Positions 38,850-48,937 of a stretch of DNA of 64,000 bases are shown in pieces. The notes under the pieces were generated by a model that saw only the letters and a program-made list of their open reading frames with translations, searched no databases and had not been told where the DNA came from. The DNA comes from Aquila chrysaetos chrysaetos. Taxonomy: Eukaryota > Chordata > Aves > Accipitriformes > Accipitridae. The stretch lies in NCBI RefSeq assembly GCF_900496995.4, contig NC_044027.1:8580743-8644742 (forward strand), given 5' to 3'. Position 1 is the stretch's first letter. Each line of letters starts with the position of its first letter. Position numbers and translations under genes: made by a program.

Positions 38850-41800
38850 CTACTTGTTTTTCCAGAAACACTGGAGGAAAACAGCCACCAGGCCTGCCAC
38901 TATGGCCAGCACAATGAAAGAGATGGCACCTGCCCACAGACCAGGCTGGTGCCCCTTGACGTGTTCCAGAGCCTCCGTGGGGATCATGTTGGTGAAGTTC
39001 AGCATGAAGCCCAGTGTCCATCCGATGTCTGTGTTTGCTGCCTGAGGTGAGAAAGCAGAGATCATCCAAAAGTGTCTCTCCCAGTCACCGGTAGCTTCAG
39101 TGCAAGGGACTGACAGGCACCTCTCCCAAGAGCTGCCCCAGCTGTGATTTCACATGTGGACCTGGCTGTGGTGAACCTGATCTTACCAGCACCAGTTACA
39201 CAGGGAACTTTCCTGTCCCCTCTTCCCAAGGGCTAAAGGGCAGCTGAACGTGGATGACTGCTCTGGTCCTGATGTGCCTCTGTAACCTGCACGTGATTTT
39301 GGATCTGAGCTTTCCTCCTCCATGACCCTTCAAATTTGGCCATATTCTGGTTCAAATGTGTCACAGGGCCACCATCACCTCTCTGATGCTCAAGTCAATT
39401 CTGCCCAACATCAGAGACCAAAGTGGCCAAATCCTGCTCTGGACTTCTCTGACCCTCTTAAAATTAGCTTATGTTCACACCAGAGTAAGTGAGAAACAAA
39501 CTGGTGTCAGAGGTTTGGGGGCAGGTAAGAAAGAGTGAAGCTGTGCTGGGATCACTGGGTAGCAGCCATGAGACGGGGACACATTTCTGGCGCAGGGGAC
39601 TCCAGGGATGTCGCTCCTGAACGTGTTTTCGGGCCAAGGCAAGGATGCGGCTGCAGCTGCCTGCCTGCTCCCAGTGTCCCACAGGGCATTTACCTGCCGG
39701 CTGAAGTGGATGCTGCTCCACGTGTGCTCGTTGAACTTGTAGCCATCGAGCAGTAGCGTCAAGATGTAAATCCCCACAGAGCAATATGTGTGTAGGTACC
39801 CCTTCTCCTGCGGAAAGTTCTCCACCAGCTGTGGGGCCATTGGGCGACACGGTGTAACAGGGAATGAAACAGATGCTCAGAAACCCTCCCTAGCCCAGGG
39901 AACAGCAGGATGCATGCTTCCTGGGCAGAGATTTGGGACAGGACAAGCACAGGGCTCCTTGCTGCCCTTCACAGGGCTCTTACCTCTGCCCAGTTCTTCT
40001 GGCAGAAGGTCTGGATCGTGGAGTTGATGTCATTTAGAGACTGCTTGCTCGTCAGGTTCAGGAAGTGGAAGGTGTAGTAGAACCCAGCGAAGGCCTGGGA
40101 GATAAGGGGAGATGGTGACAACTACATCTCCTTCCTCACCCAAAAAAAAAGACCCAGGGGCCCCTCTTGCCTGGGGACAAAGTGCCATGTAATTCCCAGG
40201 GTTCTGCATCCAGCACCCTTGATGGTCTACCAGAAAGTCTTGGAGCTGGTTGACAAGCCCTGGGGCTGCTGCTTGCACTCTGAGCTAGCTCAGACTTGCT
40301 CCTTGGGACAAGATCTTCCTATTTCCCTTGGGGACGGCTGGGACATCACAGGAGGCAGAAGCCACCTCCCAGCATAGGAGAAGAGGTTTGCAGACGGGAC
40401 CAGCTCTGGGGTCCCCTCTCTCCCCACCCATTCCCACCACCAGTGGCAGAGGAGACTCCCACCCTCTGTCCTCCCCCACCACAGCTGCAGGGACGGAGGC
40501 TCCTTACGAAGAACTGTCCCCGCACAGGCGGCTGATAAACCCCATTGAACCCGCACGTCCTGTTGGCCCCACAGCTGAAGTTGAAGAGTTTCTGGATGGC
40601 AGTGCTGCATGCGGCTGGGTCCCCTGTCCCCGTCACCGTGAGGACCTGTGCAGGGCTGGGTGTGCTTGGTGCACGGACACAGGGACTGTTGTAGAGGTCT
40701 GCCGTGGTGATGTTCTCCTGGTATCCCTTGGGGTAGCAGGGGTGTGATATCTGCTGGGGAGACGGGCTGCCCTAGAGGGAGCGGGAGCCATTAGTGAGGC
40801 TTGGTGTGGGATGCCAGTGAGACCCTACCCCACAGCCCATCCTGTGCTTAGACATTCCCAAAAAGCAGGATCTAGACCCTAGGAGGATTTGAGGAGAAGC
40901 GGGATCCATCCTTTGCATGACTAACCTGCCCACAGCTTCTGCCGGTCCTGCTGTCGGCCCCACCACTGATCCGTGCTGGGGTGGCGAAGCCACTGTCATC
41001 CTGTGCCTCCCCGCGGGGGTGGCAACCTGCTCCCGAGGGCAGCGCGTGCTCTCTGCCTGCACGGAGAGCTTGTTGCTCTTGGCACTCGCTCTGTCCCCAC
41101 TGCATCTTGCAGGCCCTAGCCCAGAAAGGACCAAAGATGCATCCCAACTGCACGCTTCCTGAGCATCTCTGTCTCCCACAGCACTGGGCTATGTGCTCTG
41201 TTTGAGGTGAGACAGGAGGACAGTGCTTAGCAGTGAAGTGGTGTGCAGGAGGTATGTTGGGAATCCTCTCTCTGGGCAGAAATTGAGGAAGGGTGAGTAA
41301 ATGGGGACAGGGAAGAACCTAAGGATATGGCTGGGCTTGGGAAAGGTTGAAAAATGCCATTACATGTCAAGGCCTGAGGAGAAGGAAGCCCTGGCAGGGA
41401 ACCACCACCACCTTCCACCCAAATGAGAGAATTTTTTGGTTTGGTAGATAAAATCTAAGACTCTTCCAGGTTTTTTAATTTGTGAAAATTCCCAATTCCC
41501 TAACACTTTTTCCTAAGGCATGCCCAAAATTTCTGGGAGACATTTTTCATGGCAATGGGAAATGGTTCAGCAGATCCTGGTGACCAGTGGCTGCAGTACC
41601 TGGTGGAGAGCTGCCAGCAGCATCTTCAAGGCCTGCGTCTGCCCGTAGCAGAGGTAGCTGTGGGTGTAGAGCGAGTAGTTGGTGCCGTACAGCCTGAAGA
41701 AGACAGACGTGTTCTTGTCCTCAATGGTGACTCCAGGCTGGAAGGTTATTTGTGTCGAGGCACCTCCAAGGTCCAGAGCTCCGAGAACCTCGGTGTCCCG

Positions 41801-44800
41801 TGGATGTTCCCATTTCTCTGCAAAGGAAAACTGGCCCAATAAGACCACAATTGTTAGTCTGAACTGGAGAGAGTCACAGTCCTCCTCCCTTCCCTCAAGG
41901 TTTTGTGGGCTCAGAAGCCCCTGAGGGACCTTCCATGTCCTGTCTCCTTGTTTAACCCCTTCCTGCCTATGTCCTCCTCGCCCCACATAGACCTCTATGT
42001 AGCACTGAGGTCTGGCCCCTTGGCTGCTGCACATCAGCTGGGACCCAGAGACTTTGAGGAGGGAAAGAGTAACACTTTCATGTGGGGTCTGATATTGCTG
42101 CATCCCTGTGTTACCAAAATCGACCCATATGTAAGTGGAGAGCACAGGACCAGGCTGAGCTGGACACAGAGACCCTTGATTCTGTTAATCGCATCAGTGG
42201 AGTTGAATCTGCAGTCCACAACCACAGGCTACGTTTATTTGGATGACTACTGCTCTAAAACTACACTTTTCTCTCCTCTGGGAATAAAGAAACCTGGCTG
42301 TAGCTTAAACAGGGATATATATACTGCTCATCCCTCCTCTGCCCTCTCCCCGAGCCCGCACCTTGACGAGCGTCTCCAGCAGGTAGTTGACGGTGATCCA
42401 GCCGAAGGAGCCCTCCTCGTTCCCCGTGAGGATCTGAGCTCCGCGGAAGTCCACAGGGTACTCGCCAATGGCCTTGGCAACCTCGGCGAAGACCTGCTCG
42501 GCCTTGGTGCTGTTCTGCTCCCTGCCCAGGGAAGGAGAGAAATACCGCACGGTGGAGGAGGCAATGGCTGGGGAGCTTTCAGCGCAGGGCTAACAGCAAG
42601 AGGCTGCCGTCTTCTGCAAAGCGTCAGGGCTGCTCAGAGACAGGGCAAAGCCGCCAAATCCCTCACTGGTGTGTTGGAAGTCTCCCTAAAAATGCTGCCT
42701 GTGGGCTCTGCCTGAGCATGTGGGAAGGTTAATGCAGATCTGGCAAAGGAGGTTCATCCACCTCTGGGGCTGCTGCCAGGCTGGTGCTGGAGTGGGCTGG
42801 GAGGTTTCCCCGTGGGCATGGCGAGCGGCCTTCTTGGACACCCCGGCGGACTGCAGACACGGGTGCTCTGCCCATCACCATGGCCCCCCCAGGCAGCAGC
42901 CCCCCATACCCCCAGCCCCTTGTGCCACCAGGCCCCCGTCCCGTCCCAGCCCTCTGCACCGGCTATGATGCAGAAACGCGTGGTGGGGAAGGGGTCGGAC
43001 GTGTGCGGCTCCGGGCAGTGCCAGTACCTCAGCAGCCGCATGCCCGCTGTGGCCCCCAGGTAGGTGGGGGTCTCCCGCTGCTGCTCTGCCGGGATGATCT
43101 TCATGGCCTTGTCCAGGCAGGGCTTCAGGCTGGCTCCAGCCCCAGCAGGGTTGTCTGCGTAGCTGGAGATGCCAGGTCCTGCAAGAGGGCACCCCGTGAT
43201 GGAGCGAGCTCAGTGCCACCCAGGAGGGACAGGACAGCAAGGGACATGTCCACCCAGAAAACCCCCAGGGTTTTTTTCCTGCATACCCAGGCTAGTTGTG
43301 CCCTTGCCAAGGGTGTCCTTGGAAGGGCAGTGCTCAGGGCTGGCCTGCCTGAAGGCAGCACGTACGCCACAGCCATGGCCACGGCCACGGCACGCTGCAG
43401 GAGCAGGCGGCAAGCTCCTGCGCTGGATGGCGGGGGATGGCTGCAGTTTGAGTCTTGTGATGCTGAGCATGCTTAATCCCAGGGCGGACAAACTGCCCGA
43501 AGGCAGCCAGATGGTCCCACAGGACTCTCTGTGACAAACAGAGCAGTTCCTTATTTCCCTGGGGAGGGGGCAGTCTCTTATTTGTCCTGCTGGGAGGGTG
43601 TGCAAAGCTGATACGCACATGCAGAGGTGCCCTCTGCACCGCTTGTTTGAGTTCCTATTTTTAGGGGCTGGCGCCAGATCTGAGCACCCAGCATGGTCCT
43701 GCAGTGGGTAGGGACAGGCTCTGGGGTGGAAATATCACTATTTACCTTCTCCCAAGCTTTGTACACCATTATTGCCAGTAGCCCACACACCCTCTCCCTT
43801 ACACTTTGCCCTCTGCCAGACCTTTACAGTTAACCAGTAACTGCCATGCCACCGATGCAGAGTCTGGATTTGAGGTCGAGGCAAGCTCTGAGCCCTCCCA
43901 CCCCCTGCCCAGGCACCTCTGCCCTGGCCTGGTGGCCTCTGCCAGTCCCAGCCCAGCTCCATGTACCATTTAGCTGACCCTACCTCCCCTTGCTAGCCTG
44001 GTCCTTTCCTCCAGAGAGATCACTTCTTGTGCCAAAGCCCGACAGCACCTTTGCAATAGGAATAAATGCCCCTTTGCATATTTATAAATGCCCAATCAAT
44101 AAATGCCTTTTGGGGCATTTACCATTTACCACACCTGGCATGAACAAGCCAACTCGTGTTGGTGCGGCGGGACAGCCACCCTGGGAAGCACCAGGGCTGG
44201 CCAGCCCCAGTGTTCCCCAGCTGAGCAGGGACAGGGGAGAGGGACGGACGTGTCCCAGCACACTCACCAGACACAGTGCAGGCTTCCACCTGGGAGACGA
44301 TGCCAGTGCCATTCTCCTTGTCTGCAGGCCACTGGTAGATGTAGAGAGCTGTGTGCGTGGAGCCCGCATCAAACACCAGACTGTACTGGGGGAGGCAGAG
44401 GGGACATGGGGCGTCAGGAGTTGCAGGCAAGCTTCACCTGCCGCAGAGCAAGCGGAGCTCCAGGAGAGCCTGCAGAGCTCCTGGTGGGCAGGGGAACCTT
44501 GAGTGGCCAAACAAAGCGTGTCACCAGAGCAGGGAAAGCCCTGCGGCTTTGCGGTCACCAGCTGTGTCAAGGACAAGGCTCCATCACAAGCCCTTTGAGC
44601 TGGCAATGCTCTGCGATGAAAAGGCTGTATGTGCTGTAGGGCCAGTCACAGTGACCAAACTCTGCCAGACCCACCCGGCATGCCAGCCTGTGTGGGAGGT
44701 TGTCCCCATCTCAGTGACAAACAGCACAACCTGCCTGAAACCTGGGGAAAATCCTATACCAAGGGGCAGCCAGCACCCAGGCGAAAGCGGGCAGATGCGC

Positions 44801-44938
44801 TCCTCCCAAGGACCCTACCTTGGTGCTGGGAGGCAGAAACACATCCTTCACATTCACGACGCTCAGAATGAGGGCAATGATGCTGAAGACACAGGTGGCT
44901 GCCAGGAGACCTGCAACAGCCTTGGCTTTGTAGTCCAT
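38850..44938 (-). CDS. ENTPD8: ENTPD8, ectonucleoside triphosphate diphosphohydrolase 8 (9 coding exons, 493 aa)
   Basis: A membrane ecto-enzyme that hydrolyses extracellular ATP and ADP to AMP. Exons (minus): 44819-44938, 44268-44385, 43028-43178, 42362-42521, 41600-41830, 40508-40771, 39984-40094, 39694-39828, 38850-39041. All phases match (1482 bases, 493 residues), the length of chicken ENTPD8. Residues 10-31 are the N-terminal membrane anchor (start [19 protein letters not shown]). Apyrase conserved regions: DAGSTHT (46-52), GATAGMR (121-127), GNEEGSFGW (163-171, with the catalytic-base glutamate), [11 protein letters not shown] (200-210) and DIGWTLG (435-441). About 465-488 is the C-terminal anchor, ending in a very short tail (KNK). 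Conserved cysteines and several N-glycosylation sequons fit an extracellular loop. The start codon lies 12 bases after an acceptor, so there is an untranslated exon upstream; 45430 has a possible donor. Exons 3-4 match the neighbouring copy exactly wherever I compared them. Confidence 0.95.
40473..40773 (-). repeat. gene-conversion tract B, ENTPD8 exon 6 copy
   Basis: This 301-base segment spans exon 6 of ENTPD8 and 35 bases of the following intron. It is the inverted counterpart of 52717-53017. I counted five single-base differences and no indels, about 98% identity, with similarity stopping abruptly at the acceptor on one side and at a G run on the other. Neighbouring exons 5 and 7 are clearly more diverged. 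Confidence 0.8.
42335..43255 (-). repeat. 921-bp inverted repeat, arm 1 (ENTPD8 exons 3-4 and flanking introns)
   Basis: The reverse complement of this segment matches 50467-51387. The position sum stays at 93,722 at both ends and at several internal points, so there is no net length difference. Every block I compared base by base, in exons and introns, was identical. Outside the arms the introns differ at once. Confidence 0.88.
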
Positions 44939-45020
44939 TCCTCCTTCAACCTGCAAGAATAGTCCCAACCCCGAGCTCACACCTCTGCATTTGCAAGGCC
45001 AGTTTTGAAATGCGAATCTC

Positions 45021-48000
45021 ATGGATGGATATGGGACCTGTCAAGATAGGACTTTCCCCTTCCCTAACAAGGGCTTGAAGCCATTCTGTGGTGCATGGCT
45101 GATCTTATGGGAAGCTCTTGGCAGTCTCGGGGCTGGGACACCCTCTCCTGAGCACTCCCTCCCTGACGGATTTTCTGCATGGCTTTTTCAGCCCCGCCTT
45201 CTCAACTGCAGCCCTTCAGGTCCTCTGCACGCAGCCTGGACCCCATCCCTCTGCCTTGCTCAAACTACTAGCGGGTTGGCAGGTCAGCATCTCCCTTCTC
45301 AGCAGCATCACTGGGGAAGCACGGCAGTGGCTAACAGGAGTCCTAGACTGGGAGCAGGACCATGCCCTGGCAGGTTCCCAGTGTAGCCATCCCCTCCAGG
45401 GTGCAGAGCCACATGTCTCCGGCACTCACATGCTGCCATCGTACCCTTCACCCTCGCAAAACCCATCCCACAAGACTTGGTACCATCAAGTCACGTCTGT
45501 TGCCCAACAGGGCCAGACTGTCCCTGAGAGGGTCCTCTCTGCTCCAGGCAGGGGAACAGCATGTCCAGCCACATCTCCTGCCTGGCCCAGCTCTCCTCAG
45601 CTCTTGGTGACGCCACAGCAGGTAAGCAGACATGCAGGGATGGTGTCCTTGCCTGCAGGTGATCTCCAAGCCTCTCCTGCAGCCCCAAGGGCAGGCAGAA
45701 GGGCAGAGGCAGAAAGCTCCCACTGGTCTGGGCACACACAGCCCCGGAGCCAAACTGGCATGCTGACAGCGATAGCATTGCACAGGCAGGCAAGGCCAGT
45801 GGGGAATGGAACAGGTCCTGTGCCGCCCGCTCTTCCAGCCAGAGCTCAGGTCGTGGCAGAATGAGCTCTGAGGCATCAGTAAGAAATTGCAGTGGAGAAG
45901 CAAAGCCAAAGGGTCTGGTTCTCTGCAACAGCCTCAGCACACAGAGGCTGATGTGTTCACATGCTCAGCACCCCACAGCTGGTCCAGATGTGCTTTTCTA
46001 AGTGCACAGCTCTCCCTCCTTCTCCTGCACTGCCCGGTTCCATGCCACCAGCCACCGAGGCAGCATGCCTGCGGGGAGCCAGGCTGACCTCCATCCACGG
46101 CGTTAGGCTGCAAGCCAGACTCCAGCTGAGCAGTGGATATCCCAAAAGCCCTGGACACAGCCTAGAGAAGCAGTTTAACCCAACCAGTGCTTTAGGGTGG
46201 CACCTGGAGGCTGCCACTTGGCAATTCTCCTGCAAGTGCATATGTGGCATGAGATGTATAATGACGCATAGCAGCTGTTCTGGCCCACATCATGGGACAT
46301 GGGACTACAGGAAATCCTTATCAGACTTTATCCTACAGCCAGGAACCCTCCCCTGTATGATGGCCAGATGAAATCATAGGGAAGCAGCTGATGAATCCCA
46401 GCATTGTCACGTCTCCAGTCCTATCAGCCCTGCTAGAGTTTGCCCAGACAAAACTGTGTCGCTGGGATGCGATTCCCCTGCTCCAGGTAACACAGCAATG
46501 GCAAAAGTCCCCAGCCCAGCCTACAACCTGGAAAAATCTGTGCAATGGAAGGATATGAAATAGTGATAAATTGCACCGTACTGCATGCAGGAGTGGGTGG
46601 GAAGTGGGCTTCACCTGCTGTGGTAGGGACTGATTTCCATTTTGACTGGGCAGGAGGAAACATCCAAAGGCAGCACAGAGCCAGCAAGGCCCAGGAAGGA
46701 GAGCAGAGCATGGGGAGGGAGCCCAGTGGGTGGAAAACAAGGCGAGGTGTGCGAGAAGCTGACCGATTTGCCCAGCCTTTCTGTGGCACCTCGGGGCTGG
46801 CCAGCACTGATACCTGCTACCGTACATGGCAGGTTCAGTCAAGCAGCAGGGACGGGAAGGTGGTGGTGATGCCTCCAGACCTGAAGTTGCTGTACAGCGC
46901 CGCAAGGAGCAATGCCCAGCCATTTCAATGCATGGAAAGTTCACAGCTGTGCGTAGTGCTGGGGCTGTTGCTGCACTTGTTTGTGCACAACAATGTGCTC
47001 TACAAACACTCGCGGGACGTCCCTCGCCTTGCAGCGACCCTTGGGCAGAGGGAGCGGGGCCTCAACTTTCAGGAGGAAAGGCTCAGAGGCACTGCTGGAT
47101 TGAAACTGTCTGTTGCTCAGGAAAATGGAAAGCTGACTTCTGCACCGTGCACATTTGGGATTTGAAAGTCAAAAAGGCTTTTAAGTTTATAAGAAAGAGG
47201 GTGAACGTGCATGCCAGGAGCATCTTTGCCAGGCAGAGTGGTCCCCTGCCTCCCATCAGCACTGGGGCTCAGCAGTGCCCTCCATGCCCTTCTGCCCCCT
47301 GCACCATGGGCACCTCGTGCAGTGAGCGGCCGCCCCAGCCCTCTTCCACCTGCCCCTCCGGCCCGTGGAGCACGTTTATCCCCAGAACCCAGCTCTGCTG
47401 CTGGCCAGGGTGCACCCGGGGCTGAGCCCACCACTGCGCCTCCAAGCACAGCTCCATCAAGGGGTACCCCGGCCCCCAACCCTGCCTGTGGCTCACCCAA
47501 GCTGCTGCCGGCTCCCAGTACCACCACGCTCGCTCCGGTGTCAGCGCGTACCTGGAGTAGAGAGCCCCGCTCCTGGGACAAAGGCTGCCCCAAGTCCCCG
47601 GTATGGCCCTCCCCTTGGCCGCGGACCAGAAACCTGCCCAGGAGAGCGCTTGTTCAGGAGGCAGCAGGGCTGAGGCCGGAGAGCTGGGGTGGAAATAGCA
47701 TCTGGCGTTAACCACTTAGCTGCTGGAGGAGCGGGTCTGCCTGGGAGATCTCCGCCTATGGGGGTGGTGTGGGTCCCTGCACTGCCCAGCGTGGGTTCAG
47801 CAGGGGGGCAGCTCCCCACGAAGCTCATGACGAGCCCAGCCTGTGCCTCTGCCCCTGCGGGGAGCCCGTGAGCGGGCTGGCCCTGAGAGGAGGGCAGTGG
47901 CTGAGGTCTGGGAGCCCCACAGACATCCCTGCCCCAGACCTGCTGCATAAACACACTGCAAGGTAAAGCATGGGCCAAGCCTGCCCTGCCGTCACCTGGC

Positions 48001-48500
48001 TCTGCTGTGCCCCACGCCGCCCCACTGCAGGCAGAGTCAGGCTGGCAGAGGGGCCTAGGACACGAACAGGAGGGACCTGGCAGGTGGAGACCTGTCTCAG
48101 TGGCCAGGGACCTGTTCCCACGGCCAGGGACCCCTTCCCACAGCCGTCCACATGGGACCCATCCCCATGCCCAGAGACCCACCTGTCCCCACAGCCAGGG
48201 ACCCATTCCCACGGCCAGGGACCCACCCGTCCTCACGGCCAGGGACCCGTCCCCACGGCCACGGACCCGTCCCCACGGCCAGGGATCCATCCCCCTGGGC
48301 AGTGCAGGCAGAGGTGCAGGCAGGCCGGGGTGCTGCCCCAGTGCGGGCAGCGGCTGCCGCTGAGCGTCCCCGCTCCCCACGCCAAGCTCCCGCCCCGGGC
48401 TGGCCGGGGAATCAACCCGGACATCCGAGGCCAGCACAGGCCTCGCTTTCGCTTTCCATTGCTCCCCGGGCTGGGTGCAGGCAGAGCTGCGCAGGCAGGG
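45021..48500. other. intergenic region between divergent ENTPD8 and its neighbour
   Basis: This 3.5-kb GC-rich stretch lies between the 5' ends of two divergent genes. It probably holds their promoters and untranslated first exons. Long open frames occur on both strands (up to about 340 codons near 47541-48575), but they are low-complexity, Gly/Pro/Arg-rich, overlap one another in several frames and cover a minisatellite, so I do not regard them as genes. A minus-strand donor (GTGAGT) beside 45430 is a weak candidate for the ENTPD8 untranslated first exon. Confidence 0.6.
48102..48297. repeat. GC-rich minisatellite, ~20-bp unit, about nine copies
   Basis: Tandem copies of a unit close to GGCCAGGGACCCRTCCCCAC, some with 4-7 extra bases. 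The array lies about 300-500 bases upstream of the probable first exon of the plus-strand ENTPD8-like gene. The unit has no stop codon in several frames, which explains the long spurious frames that cross it. Confidence 0.85.
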
Positions 48501-48540
48501 CGGGCAGGGCTGCCCTGAGGCCGTGCCCGGGGGGATAGGC

Positions 48541-48610
48541 AGAGGGAGCAACGGGCTCGGTCCAGCTCGGTGCACCTACGCCCGAGGAAGGAGGGGTGCT
48601 CCCAGCACAG
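48541..48610 (+). other. probable 5' UTR exon of ENTPD8-like copy 2 (left end approximate)
   Basis: The sequence GGTGCTCCCAGCACAG ends at 48610 with the donor GTACGG. The coding exon of the downstream gene begins 12 bases before its ATG at an acceptor (CCTCCCCACAG, exon from 48926), so an untranslated exon is required upstream and this is the nearest good donor. The transcription start is unknown. Confidence 0.45.
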
Positions 48611-48937
48611 GTACGGCGGGGGCCGGCCGGGACCCCGGCCACCCAGTCCCCGAGGGCTGGGCAGGAGGGAGCCTTCGCCCTTCCCCGGGATGGGAGCTGC
48701 CGGCAGGCGGCCGCCCGGGTTGGGCCCTGCTCGTGCCAGGTCGCTGCTCTGCTGCCAGCCAAGGGACGGGTTCATGGTCTCCACACCTGGCTGCTCCGTG
48801 TCCCAGGGTGTCATTCAGGGGATGTGCGGTTCCTGAGCTGCCGGGAGAAGGGGAGCCCGGGAGGAGCTGGAGGGATGGGGCCGGGGGATTGGGGCTGCCC
48901 TTGCAAAGACCATCCCTCCCCACAGCCCGGTGCCGGG

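Noticed and set aside
41903-42715. 270-codon plus-strand frame opposite ENTPD8
   Set aside because: Lies antisense to exon 4 and the surrounding introns of ENTPD8. It has no recognisable domain, and part of it is the mirror of real coding sequence.
42754-43104. 116-codon frame on the minus strand and its exact twin at 50618-50968
   Set aside because: Each starts inside exon 3 and reads through the donor into the intron. The identical translation comes from the inverted repeat and is not a separate gene, though it supports the identity of the arms.
47541-48575. Minus-strand frame of about 344 codons between the divergent ENTPD genes
   Set aside because: Covers the 20-bp minisatellite and has low-complexity Gly/Pro/Trp repeats. 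Frames on both strands are equally open. No domain and no splice context.
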